A stretch of DNA of 64,000 nt from Ciona savignyi (Eukaryota > Chordata > Ascidiacea > Phlebobranchia > Cionidae). Where the stretch lies: positions 818,446 through 882,445 of the forward strand of contig CH003028.1 of assembly GCA_000149265.1 (NCBI GenBank), written 5' to 3'. Below the pieces are notes generated by a model. The model was not told the DNA's origin, searched no databases, and saw only the letters and a program-made list of their open reading frames with translations. A program made the translations under genes and the position numbers. Shown piece after piece: positions 11,880-25,526 of the stretch (position 1 is the stretch's first letter; each line of letters starts with the position of its first letter).

Positions 11880-13090
11880 CAACTCATATTATGGTTCTGT
11901 TGTATGATACACATTTTAGGATAAACAATTATCAGTATATGCTTAGAGAGTTGTGAAGGAGCCTCTGGTGACCCATTAATTCAATTATGAACAGAAAAAG
12001 GGTATTATTATCACAAAAAAAGAATTCTATATAAGCATCGTTCTAATATTTGATTCGCTAATGTAATAAGTCGTCTTAAATTGTCATAGCAGCAAAAACC
12101 GCAACCTCATTTTGCACTGGCGCCAATTATTTGTTAACATCGACCTATTTATTCGTTAATTAAAAACAAACCTAGAATGCACCTAAACGTCCCCTTCCTA
12201 CCGCAGACCGGTAAGTGCGTTTGCAAAACCATCGTAACCATTAAGGACGGTAACTCGATTTCATAATCCATACCAGATCCACGCTAGGATTGGTTGCTTA
12301 AATATCAGCATTCGATCACATGACAAATGGGGTGATGTCATTAATACCTAGATATTTAACTTCTCCAACAAAAAACCTTTTGTGTAATTTAACACTGCCG
12401 GCATGGTTTCGTCGATTGGTCATGGCATCAAATTACATCAGGTGATTACCACTATGTTAGGCATTGTTTTAGCTGAATATGAGTACGGTAGCGACACACC
12501 GGGGACCAGGAATGTAGACCTAAACAGCACCGGGCCTAGGAATGTAGGGCCTAAAAGACACTCGGGATGGTGTAATACTTTGGCTTTACCATATTCTATC
12601 CTAAACTCCACACCTTATGTCAAATTGTTTCAATCTTGCATCAAATTTGTACTAAAAATTTATTGCATGAGTTTAAGTACCCCATGCAGGGTGCTTTAGA
12701 AAGTAAGAGATTTAAACAAATGTTAACATTTTTTTCCAGGACCATCGATTTATAAGATTTTCCGCCTGCCACAGACAACTTATTAACAAGGTTTAAAATG
12801 TTATTATGCATGCCTGGTTTAAAAGATTGCTTAAACCACATTTCTGCATATGACCCTCAACGGCTCAACTTACTTTTTACATATTGCCATTTTTTCTAAA
12901 GTGAAATTCCCATAATGTATCGCGACACCAGTATCAATTTTCTAAATTTTCAAGTTTTAAGAGTTTTTTTCATAAACCAATTTAAGCTAAACTAGGCTTC
13001 CACTTAATGAAAGTGCTGCCAAAAAAACTAAAGTCATTTATTTTTCACAAACACTAAATGGAGATGAACAGAATGATTAAATGAACTCAC
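11880..13090. other. Convergent intergenic region, RUN-PDZ-PTB gene to TMEM134
   Basis: The two genes converge here. The last exon of TMEM134 and its 3' UTR should lie in this stretch or further left on the minus strand, but I could not identify them. Otherwise it is AT-rich sequence without a supportable feature. Confidence 0.4.
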
Positions 13091-16000
13091 CTCCTGGTAC
13101 AAAGCACACAACACCGATCACAAACAGCATGAATATTCCGCTCACTGTGAATACATAATTTGTGTTTAAAACTTTTAAATTGACCCGAAGATGGCAACAG
13201 ATATGTAGCCCAAATTTATATGGTGTTGATACAGATAGGTAGCCCAAAACTATAAGTTAATGTAGATAGGTAGCCCAAATTTATAAGTTAATGCTACAAA
13301 TACGTAGTCCAAATTTATAAGTTGATGCTACAGATATGTAGTCCAAATTTATAAGTTGATGGTACAAATATGTAGCCCAAATTTATAAGTTGATGCTACA
13401 GATATGTAGTCCAAATTTATAAGTTGATGCTACAGATATGTAGTCCAAATTTATAAGTTGATGCTACAGATATGTAGTCCAAATTTATAAGTTGATGCTA
13501 CAGATATGTAGCCCAAATTTATAAGTTATTGTGCGCTGGTTAATGGTTTTAAAAGCAACAGTTTAAACTAGGCAATAAAGTGTATTATATATTTTCTAAA
13601 ATAAGCAGACAAAAGCAGTAAACAAGGAAAGATGAAATTTTGTTCGTTATCCATTTCAAAAAATAATAGGATTGTTCGAAAAAGATAAAAAAAAACTCCA
13701 TATATATGGAAATAAATTAATAAAAACACTGGTGTAAATAAATAAACTTTGCAGAAAAACAAAGCTTTTCTGCTTTTTTTCGGCTGTCAATATCCAGACG
13801 TTTCCTATATTTATCCTATGGTTCAAAGGATTTGTATGTTCACGATACAAAAACTGCACATTTAGTCAGACAAAAGTTTAACTTTTCCCCATTGTGTTGA
13901 ATGAATTGGAAGAAAAAATCTTTCGACATTTTAGGGTTCAAAGGTTCAACAAAATTGAGTCTACATGGGTTTGTAAAGATTTCTTTGTAAAGAAACTCAA
14001 ATTAGTCCATTGTATAGAAACACGCCATCTTGTATTTGCTTGCACAGTGCAAATAAACGATTCTTGGAAATTGCAGTAAAACCTAAGCTAACACAACGTC
14101 GATAACTAACCAACAATGATGTTGGAGTAATTATCAAGGAATCTTATAGAAGATTGACAAATATTAAAATAAATTGAAAAAAAGAGCCCCACATTAATTT
14201 GAGAAACATTAAAATCATCTTAAAAGAGTAAATAACTTGAGAAATATTTAAATAATGTAAAAAAGAGCCACACAATAATTTTCTAAATCATCTGAAAAAG
14301 ATCAACTTACATTTTACTTGAAGGGCTTCGAGAACAATTCCAACGACGCATAAACCTGAGCGGAAAAATTGGATGGTTAAAACAGTTTGCAAAGATTTAC
14401 TATACAAAGTTTGATGAACCATTAAAAGTTTATGGATGAATGCATAAGTTGTGTTTGTGTAAAATCCCAGAATGAACGGAGTGTGAAAGTTTTATGTATG
14501 TTTAAACAATAATATGCAAACATGAAGGAACGACTTTCAGAGTTTACAGATAATTTCAATGGTGGTTTGCACCGTTTGCTGCCAGTGATTTTTTTCAACG
14601 CAGCAAACAAATTGCATTGTAAAAGTGCAACATGGAAACAGCATTAAGAAATATAAAGTGTTGGATTGTGCGTTGGTGAATTGTTTTACAAGCAACGGTT
14701 TAATTTCCTGTGGTTCCTGCAGTGCCCTCATGCTATTTCTACCAGTAAACGATGCGTACGGATTGACATTGTTATACTGACACTTTTTTGCAGCACTGAT
14801 TACACCCAATGGTAGATCGAGACAGTGCATATTATGCTAATATTACAACAACACAGTGTGGTTAATGTGTTCAGAGCAACATACTAGACAGCTTACTGTT
14901 TGTAAAATTATGGTTCATACTTTTTGGATGCTGTGTTAAAATTCGAATAACATAATGCAGGAAATTACATCACGCAAGAAATAAGCTCAATATCATCTTG
15001 CATTGAAGATGACAAATTGGCTATGTCTAATTGTCTCTAATTTTCTATTCTTACATGCGAATTTTAAAAACTGCAGTCAATATGGATGAGCGGTCATTTT
15101 ACAGACAGTAAATCCCCAGCAAATTTCACTGAGATTAAACATATTTTGCTGGAGCAATTGCATTCTGCATGACCTCGCTTGTAAATAATACTACAATAGT
15201 TTTCATTATTTGTTGGTATTAACTGTTCTGTTTATTTTAAACAAAGACAAATTCGTTTGCAAAAACCAAAAAAATATATTTGTTTAGAAAAACCTAACAC
15301 ACATTTGTTTAGAATTTCTTTGGAGACACATTTATTTAGTATTTTCTTAAAAACACATTTTTTATTATAACAAAACACTATTAGTGGTAGTATTTTGGGT
15401 ATGAAAGTTTGTGAATTCTATATTCAACTTCACACAGTGTTCGGCGATGATTTAAAACACTATTGACTTATGATTTTAAACACTATAGGCTAAACTTATT
15501 AACAATCACATATTTAGGAAGTAATGAAAATCGTTCAACTGACTTAGTAAACAGGAAATCAAAGAAGTTTTATTGTTTGGTGAATATGAACTTATTTCCC
15601 ATCTATACTTCCATATATATTTACTGCCAAATGTAATGATTAAATTCACAAAACAAACATTTTTTCTTATTCAACGTCAAAGAGGAAATTGCTAGTTTTA
15701 GAAATTAAATGGTATATCAGTTAAATATTTATCTTTTTGTTTTCATTTACAATGAAAATATTGACGGCCATGGCAAATAATGCACATTAGAGCAACTATT
15801 ACATTCTTTATGTGAGTAATACGACTTAAGCTCAAAGTACCAGTACCATATAAATATTTTATGATGACATGTTTTAGCAACTATGGCTTATCCTGCATCT
15901 TTCATTTTTAATTTAGTTATGCAGTAAAGGTTTCAGTACTGCATGAATATTAATTCAAGAGTTGCCTAAAATACCGTATACTGATCCTAATATTTATTAT

Positions 16001-19000
16001 ACGGTTTGATCATTACTTCACCGGCCATTAGTATGAATAACCATTGCAATAGCAATACATCATAAGTATAATGGGATTACAAGTTGTGCCGAGTGGTTTT
16101 TTATTATTGTGGTTAGGCAGTGGTTTGCAAATGGGGTGCCACAGCACATCTGGCATTCATTTGCATCACTCAAGTGTGCAGGGAAATGTTGCAACACTCC
16201 CATCCTTCTGCTGTTTAATCGGCACATAAATTGCTGCTAGAAATTATGCAAACATTAGTTCGCAGTTCCCATTCATTTTGTCTTTAATAGCGACATAAAC
16301 ATTTTAGGAAACTCATGTTGACTGAGTGTCGCAAAATATATATCTTAGGTGGAAAAGGTTGAGAACTACCTCATTGAAGGAATGAATAATGAGTGCATCT
16401 CCGTATAGCATGACTCACATAATGCAATACACAATTGACTGAGGTCTCATATGACTGATGCATTATATATAGCATATCCTTTTGGCAATTACATTCGAGA
16501 AGTCATATGAAAAGTTTGGTATCTAGCTATATATTGTTTGTGAGATGTGGCATCTATTACAACACCCATAAACTTTGGATTTTTAAACTTTTCTTTTGTA
16601 TTTACAAGTTTGCCACCTCATAGACTACTTTAATACAATTTGACTAATAGTAATTAAAACACATATATAAAGTATGGTTTCATCAAAATTTAAAAAGAAA
16701 CCATTTGGATACATTTAGACAAAAAGACAGTGACTGTAATGCATGTGAGTTACAACTATCGAAAGTTTATGTTTTTCCTACAAATAGTTGCTTTTGATCC
16801 TAAGTCATTAATACTAGTGTTGTTTTTGATCAAAAAACTAGACCTAAAAATATTAACAAGTTCATTTAAAATAATAATATAAATTAGCTAATCACAAATA
16901 CTTACATATTCCAATAAAAAATAAAACAAAAGAAGCAACGACAACTTTCCAGTGTTCCCGAACTTTCGGATGCCGGTACCACCTGTGTAAAATAAAGCTT
17001 TTTAATATGAGAAATGGCAACACTGTTTTAAAATTAAAAACAACACGTAATTTGGCTTAAACAGCAAAACATGAAAACACTGATAGTTTGGTAAGAAATA
17101 TAGCAGGGCCAAATATTGGATTATTTCAATGTTAAACTGAGTTTCAAAAAGAATCTTGGCACTTATGCTTGTAATTACAATATAGTTATGCTTGTGCAAC
17201 ATTACTTATGCAATGCAAGCCAAAAACAGTGTATTACTCATATTACTAAAGCTTAACAGGAAATAGAACTGAAAATCGAAAACCAAATCCATCCACATAA
17301 GAGTTGCACACAATCGCTTCCATTTATTTTTAGTTCTCTGCGCTGTATCTTAAACAAGGTACACTACACTGGATTATTTACACAATTTTACAATTCTTAC
17401 CAAACTTTGTTTTATTTTTTCCAAAAACAATTTTTCATAATTTTTAAACAAAAATGAAAAAGCCAGTGCTATTAAAGAAAGTTTTACAATTTTACAACTG
17501 ATAAAAAGATGTAAGGGTAATAAAAATCAGTCTTAACTATTTTTTTATCCTTAATTATCGTCAAGTTTAACTTGACAAGTTGTACCACTTCATAAGAAAC
17601 GATATTGAAGGGGAAAAGAAACCACCAAGTAGAAAGCATCACTTAAAAGTTTAAATTACATGTGTCTCATCGCAATTTAATGTGGTACTCTATAACTTCC
17701 CCGCCCAAATTAAGTTATTAGCTTTTAAAACACTGTCATTGGAGATATAAACGAGGGTTTATAGTGGCTTGACTGCTTTAGCAAATGTAACATATTGACT
17801 AAATGAAAGTTATACATGGGACATTCAAATATAGCACTTACCTAAAAAAATGTACTTCACAATACATCTAGTGAAATCATTTAGAACAAAAAAAATGTTT
17901 TTGACCAGTACATCAAATACCAGTAATTGTTTCAATTAAGACAGTTTTAGACAATTCCCCAACATCTAAGGTATCATGAATCCTTACTATTTTCATATTA
18001 AAACTCTTTTGGGATGTTATTCTCTAAGTTGTCAATATAATTTTATAACCACTGTACAAATTAATGTGCTATGCTGCAATGATAAAGCGGGACGTCTATT
18101 AATACATTAAAACACAGAAGTCCAATATGATAAACGAGCACATCAGTTGCTAACTTCAAGCAATATTCTTTTTGTTTCCAATGATGGATAACTTTCCTTT
18201 CATGTGGAATACAAAACAAATTTCCGTGGGCTATTGATTTTCATTGTCCCATTTTAACTATATTTGTGATAATAACTTAAAAGTTGAATGTAACCACTAT
18301 ACCCCAACCCTTTCATTCACCAATTATAATTTATTTGACATAATAAATTGGTCTTCCATGATTTACTACAAAAACTTATTTTCAGGTCCATTAAAGATGT
18401 ATTGGACTTCACTACAACATTTTATTTGATTAAAACTCCTTTAAGTGTTGTTAAGTGATAAAAATTCCGTGACATAACATAAAACTCTGTGACAGAACAT
18501 AAAGTTCTATGGAAAAAACAAGGATTTACCCATTTTTAGTCATATATCAGAGGTAAGACTAACAGAGTCTTAATATTTGAGCAATAATCGCAGTTTGCAA
18601 AACACTCGATTATTAACTCAGCTTACTGTATCTATCTAAGGAGAAAACTAAAACGAGGGAAAAGGGAAAGTAGGGAAACTGCATATTAAAATAAAGATTA
18701 TGGCATTACAGTTATTACTACTTAGTGTAAGGAATGTGTTTAAATTTGAATTTAGTTCTAATTTTCAGATTAGTGTTTAGGGGATGGGTTAGAATTAGTT
18801 TTCATAGTTTTAGTGACCAGTGTCTCGCTTCCCTTTCTTTAGTGCTGCCCATTTCCCCATTGGTCAATACACATGTTTTATTAAACACAGACTCTACTAC
18901 ACAATGTGAGATAGAAATATCCAGGGTTATTTTATGTAAAAATAATAAAATTGTGTAATCAAGTATACATTATATTTTTAGCTATCCAACATCATGGTCT

Positions 19001-22000
19001 GACAACCTGCAGCCTGCTATTTAGTTACAAACAATAAGCACAGTGTATAAATAGGGCAGATAAACAAAACATAGTTACGGAAGCTGCAGATGATACAGAT
19101 CATGTTTCAAATCCCCCCAAAAAGATTATTCCCATAAATTGATATGGGATGAGACATAAAATGCTGCCAAAAGACATTAGCATGCCAGCAATGGTATGCA
19201 GAAGTCGGCATTCTGATAAATTGCGGTTAAAAATATATGTGCATAATGATAAAAAAATGCACATGACAACAAATTGTACAATAAAAACTACATTTCTCTT
19301 TCCAGAAAATGAAAAAAAATCACTTTTCAGTGAATAACTTTTTTTCAAATTTACAGTAAATGAAAAAAAATTCACAAATTTGCTTAAGAAGTACCGCATT
19401 TTCTTCAAACAGAAGTGGTCAACACCCACCTGGTTATGGTGGTTCCACTTGAAGCTGTGCTGCTGTTGAGCGACCACGTACTATTCTGATGGTCGTGTCT
19501 TGGTGCAAATCTATAAAACATTAATAAGAAGACGTCAGTAAATTAGATTTTCAATTTAGCTTTGACCGAAATGCAATTAGGCTATCCAATGCGTTGTTAA
19601 GCAATTAAGTGTGTTTGTAAAAAATGACCTTTAAATAAAATATAATAAAAGCATATATTGCTTTTTAAATTATAGGCAAAATAGAATATAAAAAAAAAAT
19701 TATTACAATGGGTATTCATTATATGGTACACAACATGAAATTAAATCAATTTTTAGGATAATTAATAAATAAGTAAACGCACACATTTAGCATATACATA
19801 GTATATAAAAAAAATGTAACTATTTCCAAAGGAGAGTAAATAAAAAATGTAACTATTTCCAAAGGACAGTTGGATAAAAAGGCAAAAAACATCTGTATGG
19901 CATGAAAATAATTATTTCAGTTACTGCATGTTTTAATTTGTTACAATGCCTTTCCTGCTTGTGGTAAAATGAGAATATTTGAAAATGCAATAGTGAAAAC
20001 TCAAATCATTAGGCAAACTACAGTTTCAATTCATTAGGTCTACTTTAAAATAAATTTTAAAGTATTTGTTTTAAAATCTATGTATTCATGCCTGCTCTAC
20101 TAAACATCAATAAAATGCTGGAAGCATACAGACCCTAATATTTAGTCGTTAATCCTTCTTACATTTATTTTATCAAATACGCTGCTTCATCATGTTATTA
20201 AATAGACCACAAATGTAGTAAAAATTACTTTAAGTCCAGTCTATTTGCATTTCCATTCACAGCTAAGTCGGGTTGATCAAACTTTTCTGAGGAAATCGCA
20301 TTTACGCTCTTATTTTGAACAGAAATTTCACTATTATCATCATCCTTTGGTTCTTCCATAATAAGTTTGATTTGTCAATCAAATTCGTTTCAAACCTATG
20401 TCAGCATTTTTCAATTATTCTCTTGAGTACGGCTAACTTTAGTTACAAACTGTATCTGGTTAAGAAGAAAATTCATTCAATCTATCGAACTCAATATCAC
20501 CGAAGATCGTTCTGTAAGTTCAAAACTCTTTTTTTATACTCTGAAGTGTCTCTTTCTCTCTCACTTTATGAAAAACTTGTAATTTGTTTTAAAAAGCCGA
20601 CCAATAGTCTTTACGGTGACTGCCCACTTAGCACAAGCTACAAGAGTCTTGACTTGTTGGCGGTTGGAACCTGCACTTCAGCTTCCTAACTAAGTAGCAA
20701 CCCAGCAGATCGTGCTGTCAACTGAGCACCATTAAAGTGGAGCTACTCTGAACACAAGGATAAAATATTTATGAGCCTCATACTGCGTTCAAACACTACA
20801 CACACCGCACACCAAATAACAAGATACAACATCATTGGTCACCAATTTAAAAACAACGTCCGACACTTTTAAATGGAAAAGGCCAGTGTCAAACAAATAT
20901 ACAAAAAAAAACAATGGTGCATGTTATGTAACGCAACATATTCTGCATTGTTTATATGATAGGATATTGATTCACTTAGGGTTATTTACGTTCAAATGCA
21001 TTACGCTAATCTGTTTAGTGGAGTCCATTTAGCATACAGTGTTTAGGAAATGGTCTGAGTATATTGAGATGTCTATTACTTAGACAAGACATTAATTTCA
21101 TTTAAATAAAAATTATGAAGTATTTTTTTGTATTATGCCAATTTAAAGATTACTGTCCATGATGCAACTAAATGATTTTATTGACAATTTTAAATGTCAA
21201 ATTAAAAATTAATTTAAAATCATATGCATATTAGAGTAACGGTAGCAGTTAAATCTTAATATTCAAAAATGAACAGTCTAAATATAACGTATAACATATT
21301 CAATAACGAATAGGTTACCACTTACTAGTACTAATTGCTCATATTAAAATAAAAGTGTTAAACACATAACAGCAGCAAATATTAAAAACCATATTATTGA
21401 AGCTCATTGCAATATCAGCAAAAAGGTTGTGGGAATAAAAACCCACCAACAAAAATACAGCAATTTTTTAGTAACATCAATTTTCAACAATAGCTATATC
21501 AACCATATGGTTGATATAAGATATTCTGACGCTAAATACGTTATAACACTTTTTATTGTCCAACCAAAAATGGACCAAAGTTATAAACAATTTTAGTATT
21601 TATTCTATTGTGTTATCGGTCAGTATGAGTACTATTAGCAAATTATACTTCTGTTTTATAATATATCTCAGTTATACTTTTAGCTTATAACATACTTAAA
21701 TACTTCAAAACTAGACTTACTGTAATCTGACATCTCCTATCTTCGGTGCATCGTTTTGGTCGGACTCCAAATTCTGTAACATATCAGTACATGTTAACCT
21801 ATTTTTAGAAGTTAAAGTGAAATTGAGCTAAAAGCGACGCACTAAATGGCTAAAGATTTGCCGTAAATATCAGTCAGTTTCTGGGAAAAAGACCAACAAC
21901 TAGGCAGTCAGTCGGAGTGCATGTATTTTTATAGCTTTCGTCATATATTTTCTACCTGACATAAGGCTAAAATAACAGGCAATTTAAATCAAAGCAATGA

Positions 22001-22789
22001 TATAATTTACATTGGTTGGTTTTTATTCTCTTATCTACTTGTACACAAAGTCGATTTGCTATGAATGAGCACAATTGTGCATAAGTATTAGAGAGCAGAA
22101 TCTTAATTTGCAATATGAACTTTTTGACACACAGGTAAATAGTTATATGAAAAGTTCACCAACATTAACACGTTAATTCATCACTTAATATTACTAGATA
22201 TAGCCCTTTCATTTTTTAAGAATAATTCTGCAACCTAAACTGTCGTATACCAGTTTTAACCACCTGGGAAAATGTGTTTGCCAATAAAATGGATTGTTTT
22301 TTACTCAAAATTTAGACCATGGCTATTAAGCTACACATACTGACCCTGTATTTTCCCACACTGTCCGATTTCTGGTGGATCGCTTCGCTTGAGATCTTGG
22401 TTTCCCCATTTTTATTCGGCCGGGTGAGAGACCCTTTGAGGGGGGTGGTTTCCCCGGATGGTGGTGACGTTATTGGGATTGTGTCTGTTATATCATAAGC
22501 TGTTTTATTGTATACATCAGTACTTTTATTGTTTTACACACATAGATATTTACAAATAAACCATTAAATTTATTTTTGCGCTCGTTTAACATTTTTCTAT
22601 TTGTGTGTAAATAAATAAAACAGTTTATTTTAGATACTGTCACTAAAATACTGGTAGCCAAAAATCTATGGCATTATATACCTGTACGCATTTTTAATGT
22701 AATGACATTCAAGGCACTGACGGAATGCCAACAAATTAAAAAGCAGAAGTAAAAATACCTTTAGAAGGGATGTCGAAATCCTCTTCCAT
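13091..22789 (-). CDS. TMEM134: TMEM134-like two-pass membrane protein, last exon not found
   Basis: Minus-strand exons 22759..22789 (ATG), 22345..22499, 21721..21773, 19430..19510, 16906..16982, 14311..14355 and 13091..13144 join in frame (165 codons plus one base). The protein starts MEEDFDIPSKAYDITDT. It has a Ser/Thr-rich cytosolic part with SVGKYRNLESDQND and STWSLNSSTASSGTTIT, then WYRHPKVREHWKVVVASF leading into a first membrane helix and a second helix ending VVCFVPGG. The KYRNLESD, WSxxSST and HPxVxxxWxVVxASF blocks match vertebrate TMEM134, a small endomembrane protein of unclear role. The conserved tail after VPG (YHxxxIYxAxKGxxG) is missing. The introns between 14356 and 22344 are long and hold no feature I recognise. 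Confidence 0.85.
13187..13530 (+). repeat. 34-bp minisatellite in the last recognised TMEM134 intron
   Basis: About ten head-to-tail units have the core atgtagtccaaatttataag, with unit starts 34 bases apart (for example 13324 and 13358). Outer units are more diverged than inner ones, the usual pattern of array growth from the middle. It lies just upstream of exon 13091..13144 in the gene's direction. Confidence 0.9.
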
Positions 22790-24243
22790 TTCTTTTTAAC
22801 AAAAATTCTTCAAGGAAATAACGAGGCTGTAATCTTCAAACAGACGGCTAGTAAAATTGGCAATAAACAATAAGAAATACAATTTAAACAAAATGCTTAT
22901 CACTAAGAATCCTTTTTAAGTTTTCATTCTCAGTTACCTAAAAGTAGTAAATATCGTTTAATTTTGTCTTAGAGAGAAAAGGTTGGAAAAACAACGCACT
23001 AGTATTAAGACACATTAAATTTAAAAAGAGCACAACATTTCTTGTATCCATATAGTTATAAAAACTTTACTAGTGAAGTGAAAACAAAAGTAAAACAGGG
23101 AAGTATTTACTCTTTCAAATTCCTTGGTAATTTATTTGTTGGTCTACCACAAATTCATCACTATTACAAACAACAAACTGAAACTATTATTCATTTCAGC
23201 TGAAGCTTTAAATAATGAATTGGGTAGTAGTACGGTATTTTATATAAGTAAATATACACAAATTTTCGATATTCTTTGAGTAAAATACTTATAATCCTTA
23301 ACTGGATGAACTGTGAGCAAGATTAATGCTGTATAGCTGTATGCATATTTATAGACTATTTATTTCTAATATTTTTAATTTTTTTTGTATCCTGCCATAG
23401 CTCTCCATAAATACATGTGCATCATTCTATGTTTACAATTCAATGCCAATTTTGCACACAAAGCCATTGCTGTCAACCTGTTATTACAACTACCGGTATC
23501 ACTGTTACTAAATATACCGGCAACGGTACCTAACATGAACTAACATTGTTATATTGTATATGTACATTATCTCTGTTATTTTCTATACATAAGGTTTTTA
23601 TCCAGCACATATAACGACTGCAGTTTACTTGTATATATTATTTATCATTTTTATCGTTTTTATCCTCGATACCTTGTTCAATTACGATAAATAGGCTCCA
23701 AGACGAGTTAAATATTGGGTTTTATTGGTGTCTTCTTGATTATCAAGTTAAAAAAGTTCTATTTGATTTCGAGTTACTGCCTCACCTATGTGCATACATT
23801 GGTGCTTAAAAGTTCAACAATAATATGAATTACTAGCTAATACTAATGGCGATACAATAATTACATAAGCTACATACCAGCATCAGGCATCACCATATGC
23901 AAAATTATTTTTAAGTGATCATATGTAGAATTGTAACACAATACAATACAATTTTTATTTTTGTTAACTAGAATATATTAGCCCCAAAAATTAAACTTGA
24001 TTTATATAAATTGGGCTTAGTGATTAACCTAATCGAAAAGGTTATTTGGGGTTATTTGCCTCTTTTTTCACTGAGCTAGTTTTCTTTTTTTTCGCGTTAT
24101 TTCTTATTCCTATGAATTGTACGCCTGGCTGGTCTGTTTATAGTTTGAAAAGCTAGTCTAACAACAACCGATATAAGTATGGAGGACCTAATTACAAGTA
24201 TTGCTCATTAACAGTAGTACTTTGAGGTGAATAATACTTGTCT
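22790..24243. other. Upstream region of TMEM134, no gene seen
   Basis: AT-rich DNA upstream of the TMEM134 start codon. The promoter and 5' UTR should lie here, but no specific element can be picked out. No exon-like frame is seen on either strand. Confidence 0.4.
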
Positions 24244-25138
24244 CGGTAAGCACTTAATGTACATCAAACTGAGGCTACAGCTGATCGACATTTGTGACGT
24301 CACTGAGTCGCTTGTCGGAACTCCTGGTGTGTTGTGCGTAATTTTTTTAAATCTTTTTTTCTTTTTTTAGGCCGATTCTCTTCTTTTCAAACTGTATATC
24401 GGCAACGATGATTTTAAAACCGCATCTCCTTGATCAATATCCAGAAAATTCACAAATTAAAGGGTGCCTCTAAATACTACGGGATCGCTTGGAGCGCTTG
24501 ATTCACTTAGATTGCTATGGAAAGTAATTCTCACCCTGTACCTAACACTAATCTCAACCCCAGAACTAACTTTAACCCCAACCTAACATTAATATTATAG
24601 CTTTTGTAATTACGAAGTATAGTAAGCGATCCATGCAATCCAAGCGATCCTGTAGCATTTAGAGGTAGGCTACCGCAAATTTAATACCGGTATTATATCA
24701 ATACCAATGCACAATAACCCCATGGTTGACTGATTGGGTTAGGATTGGTGTTCAGGTAGAGATTAGCGTTAGGGTTGGGGTTCAGGCTTAGAGTTAGTTT
24801 TCACGCAAATAGTGTGTGCAGTTTCATAGAATAAATAGTGTGTGCAGTGCATAGACTAAGCACACCACTGAATACCCAGCATTTGGTTTAGCACCCATCA
24901 CATTTCGAAATGTTTTAAAATCTTCATACAGAAGCGCGCTAGATATATACCGGTAGATATAATCCACAATACACCATGTGTTTCCAGTTTCCACAAGTTA
25001 CTTGTCGTTTCGCATGAACAACTCTCTCCTAGGAAAAAAATTACCCATAATACATCAGGAGTTCCCATAAGCTACTGTATGACGTCACAAATGTCGATCA
25101 GCTGTAGCCTCAGTTTGATGTACATTAAGTGCTTACCG
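24244..25138. mobile_element. DNA transposon-like element with perfect 59-bp inverted ends
   Basis: Bases 24244..24302 and 25080..25138 are exact reverse complements (59 of 59), starting cggtaagcacttaatgtaca. Similarity continues inward for about 45 more bases (ggaactcctgrtgt...gtaattttttt). There is no transposase frame, so it is non-autonomous. I see no target-site duplication at the outer edges. Another small inverted-repeat element is nested at 24464..24672. Confidence 0.85.
24464..24672. mobile_element. Nested MITE-like inverted-repeat element
   Basis: The left end gtgcctctaaatactacggg and the inverted right end (cctctaaatgctacagg on the other strand) enclose about 200 bases, including ggatcgcttgga in both arms and a centre of short aaccccaac-type repeats. 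A closely related left part occurs at 40018..40155, so this is a repeat family. Confidence 0.7.
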
Positions 25139-25526
25139 CACATGCCATCATTAATTCGTCATCAATGTCTATCAACAAGATTTAATATTGACTTAATTCG
25201 CATTACGTCATTATAAACTGGAGAATTTGCTGTTCATACGGCGTGACGAAATATAACGCTAGTAACCATAGAAAAATAAACTGGGCACAACTAATTTACA
25301 GAAAACAGAATTACAGAAATGACAGAAATTTGATACTAATTTACAGAAATTACAGCAATACAGAATTACAGAAAAAATCCATTTCTAATTTACAGAAATA
25401 CAGAAGAGAAATACGGAAAACAGAAATACGGAAATACATGCAAACCTGTACTGGGTTGAATTATAACCGACGGAAATGTCCCAAATTTACGGAAATTAAC
25501 CGATTCTTTTTTCTGTCACCGTTTTA

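Noticed and set aside
13187..13530. CRISPR-like array
   Set aside because: The 34-bp units are contiguous without spacers and lie in a eukaryotic intron.
20315..20689. 124-codon plus-strand frame in a TMEM134 intron
   Set aside because: T-rich composition and no domain; part of the region (20560..20760) looks like worn repeat sequence.
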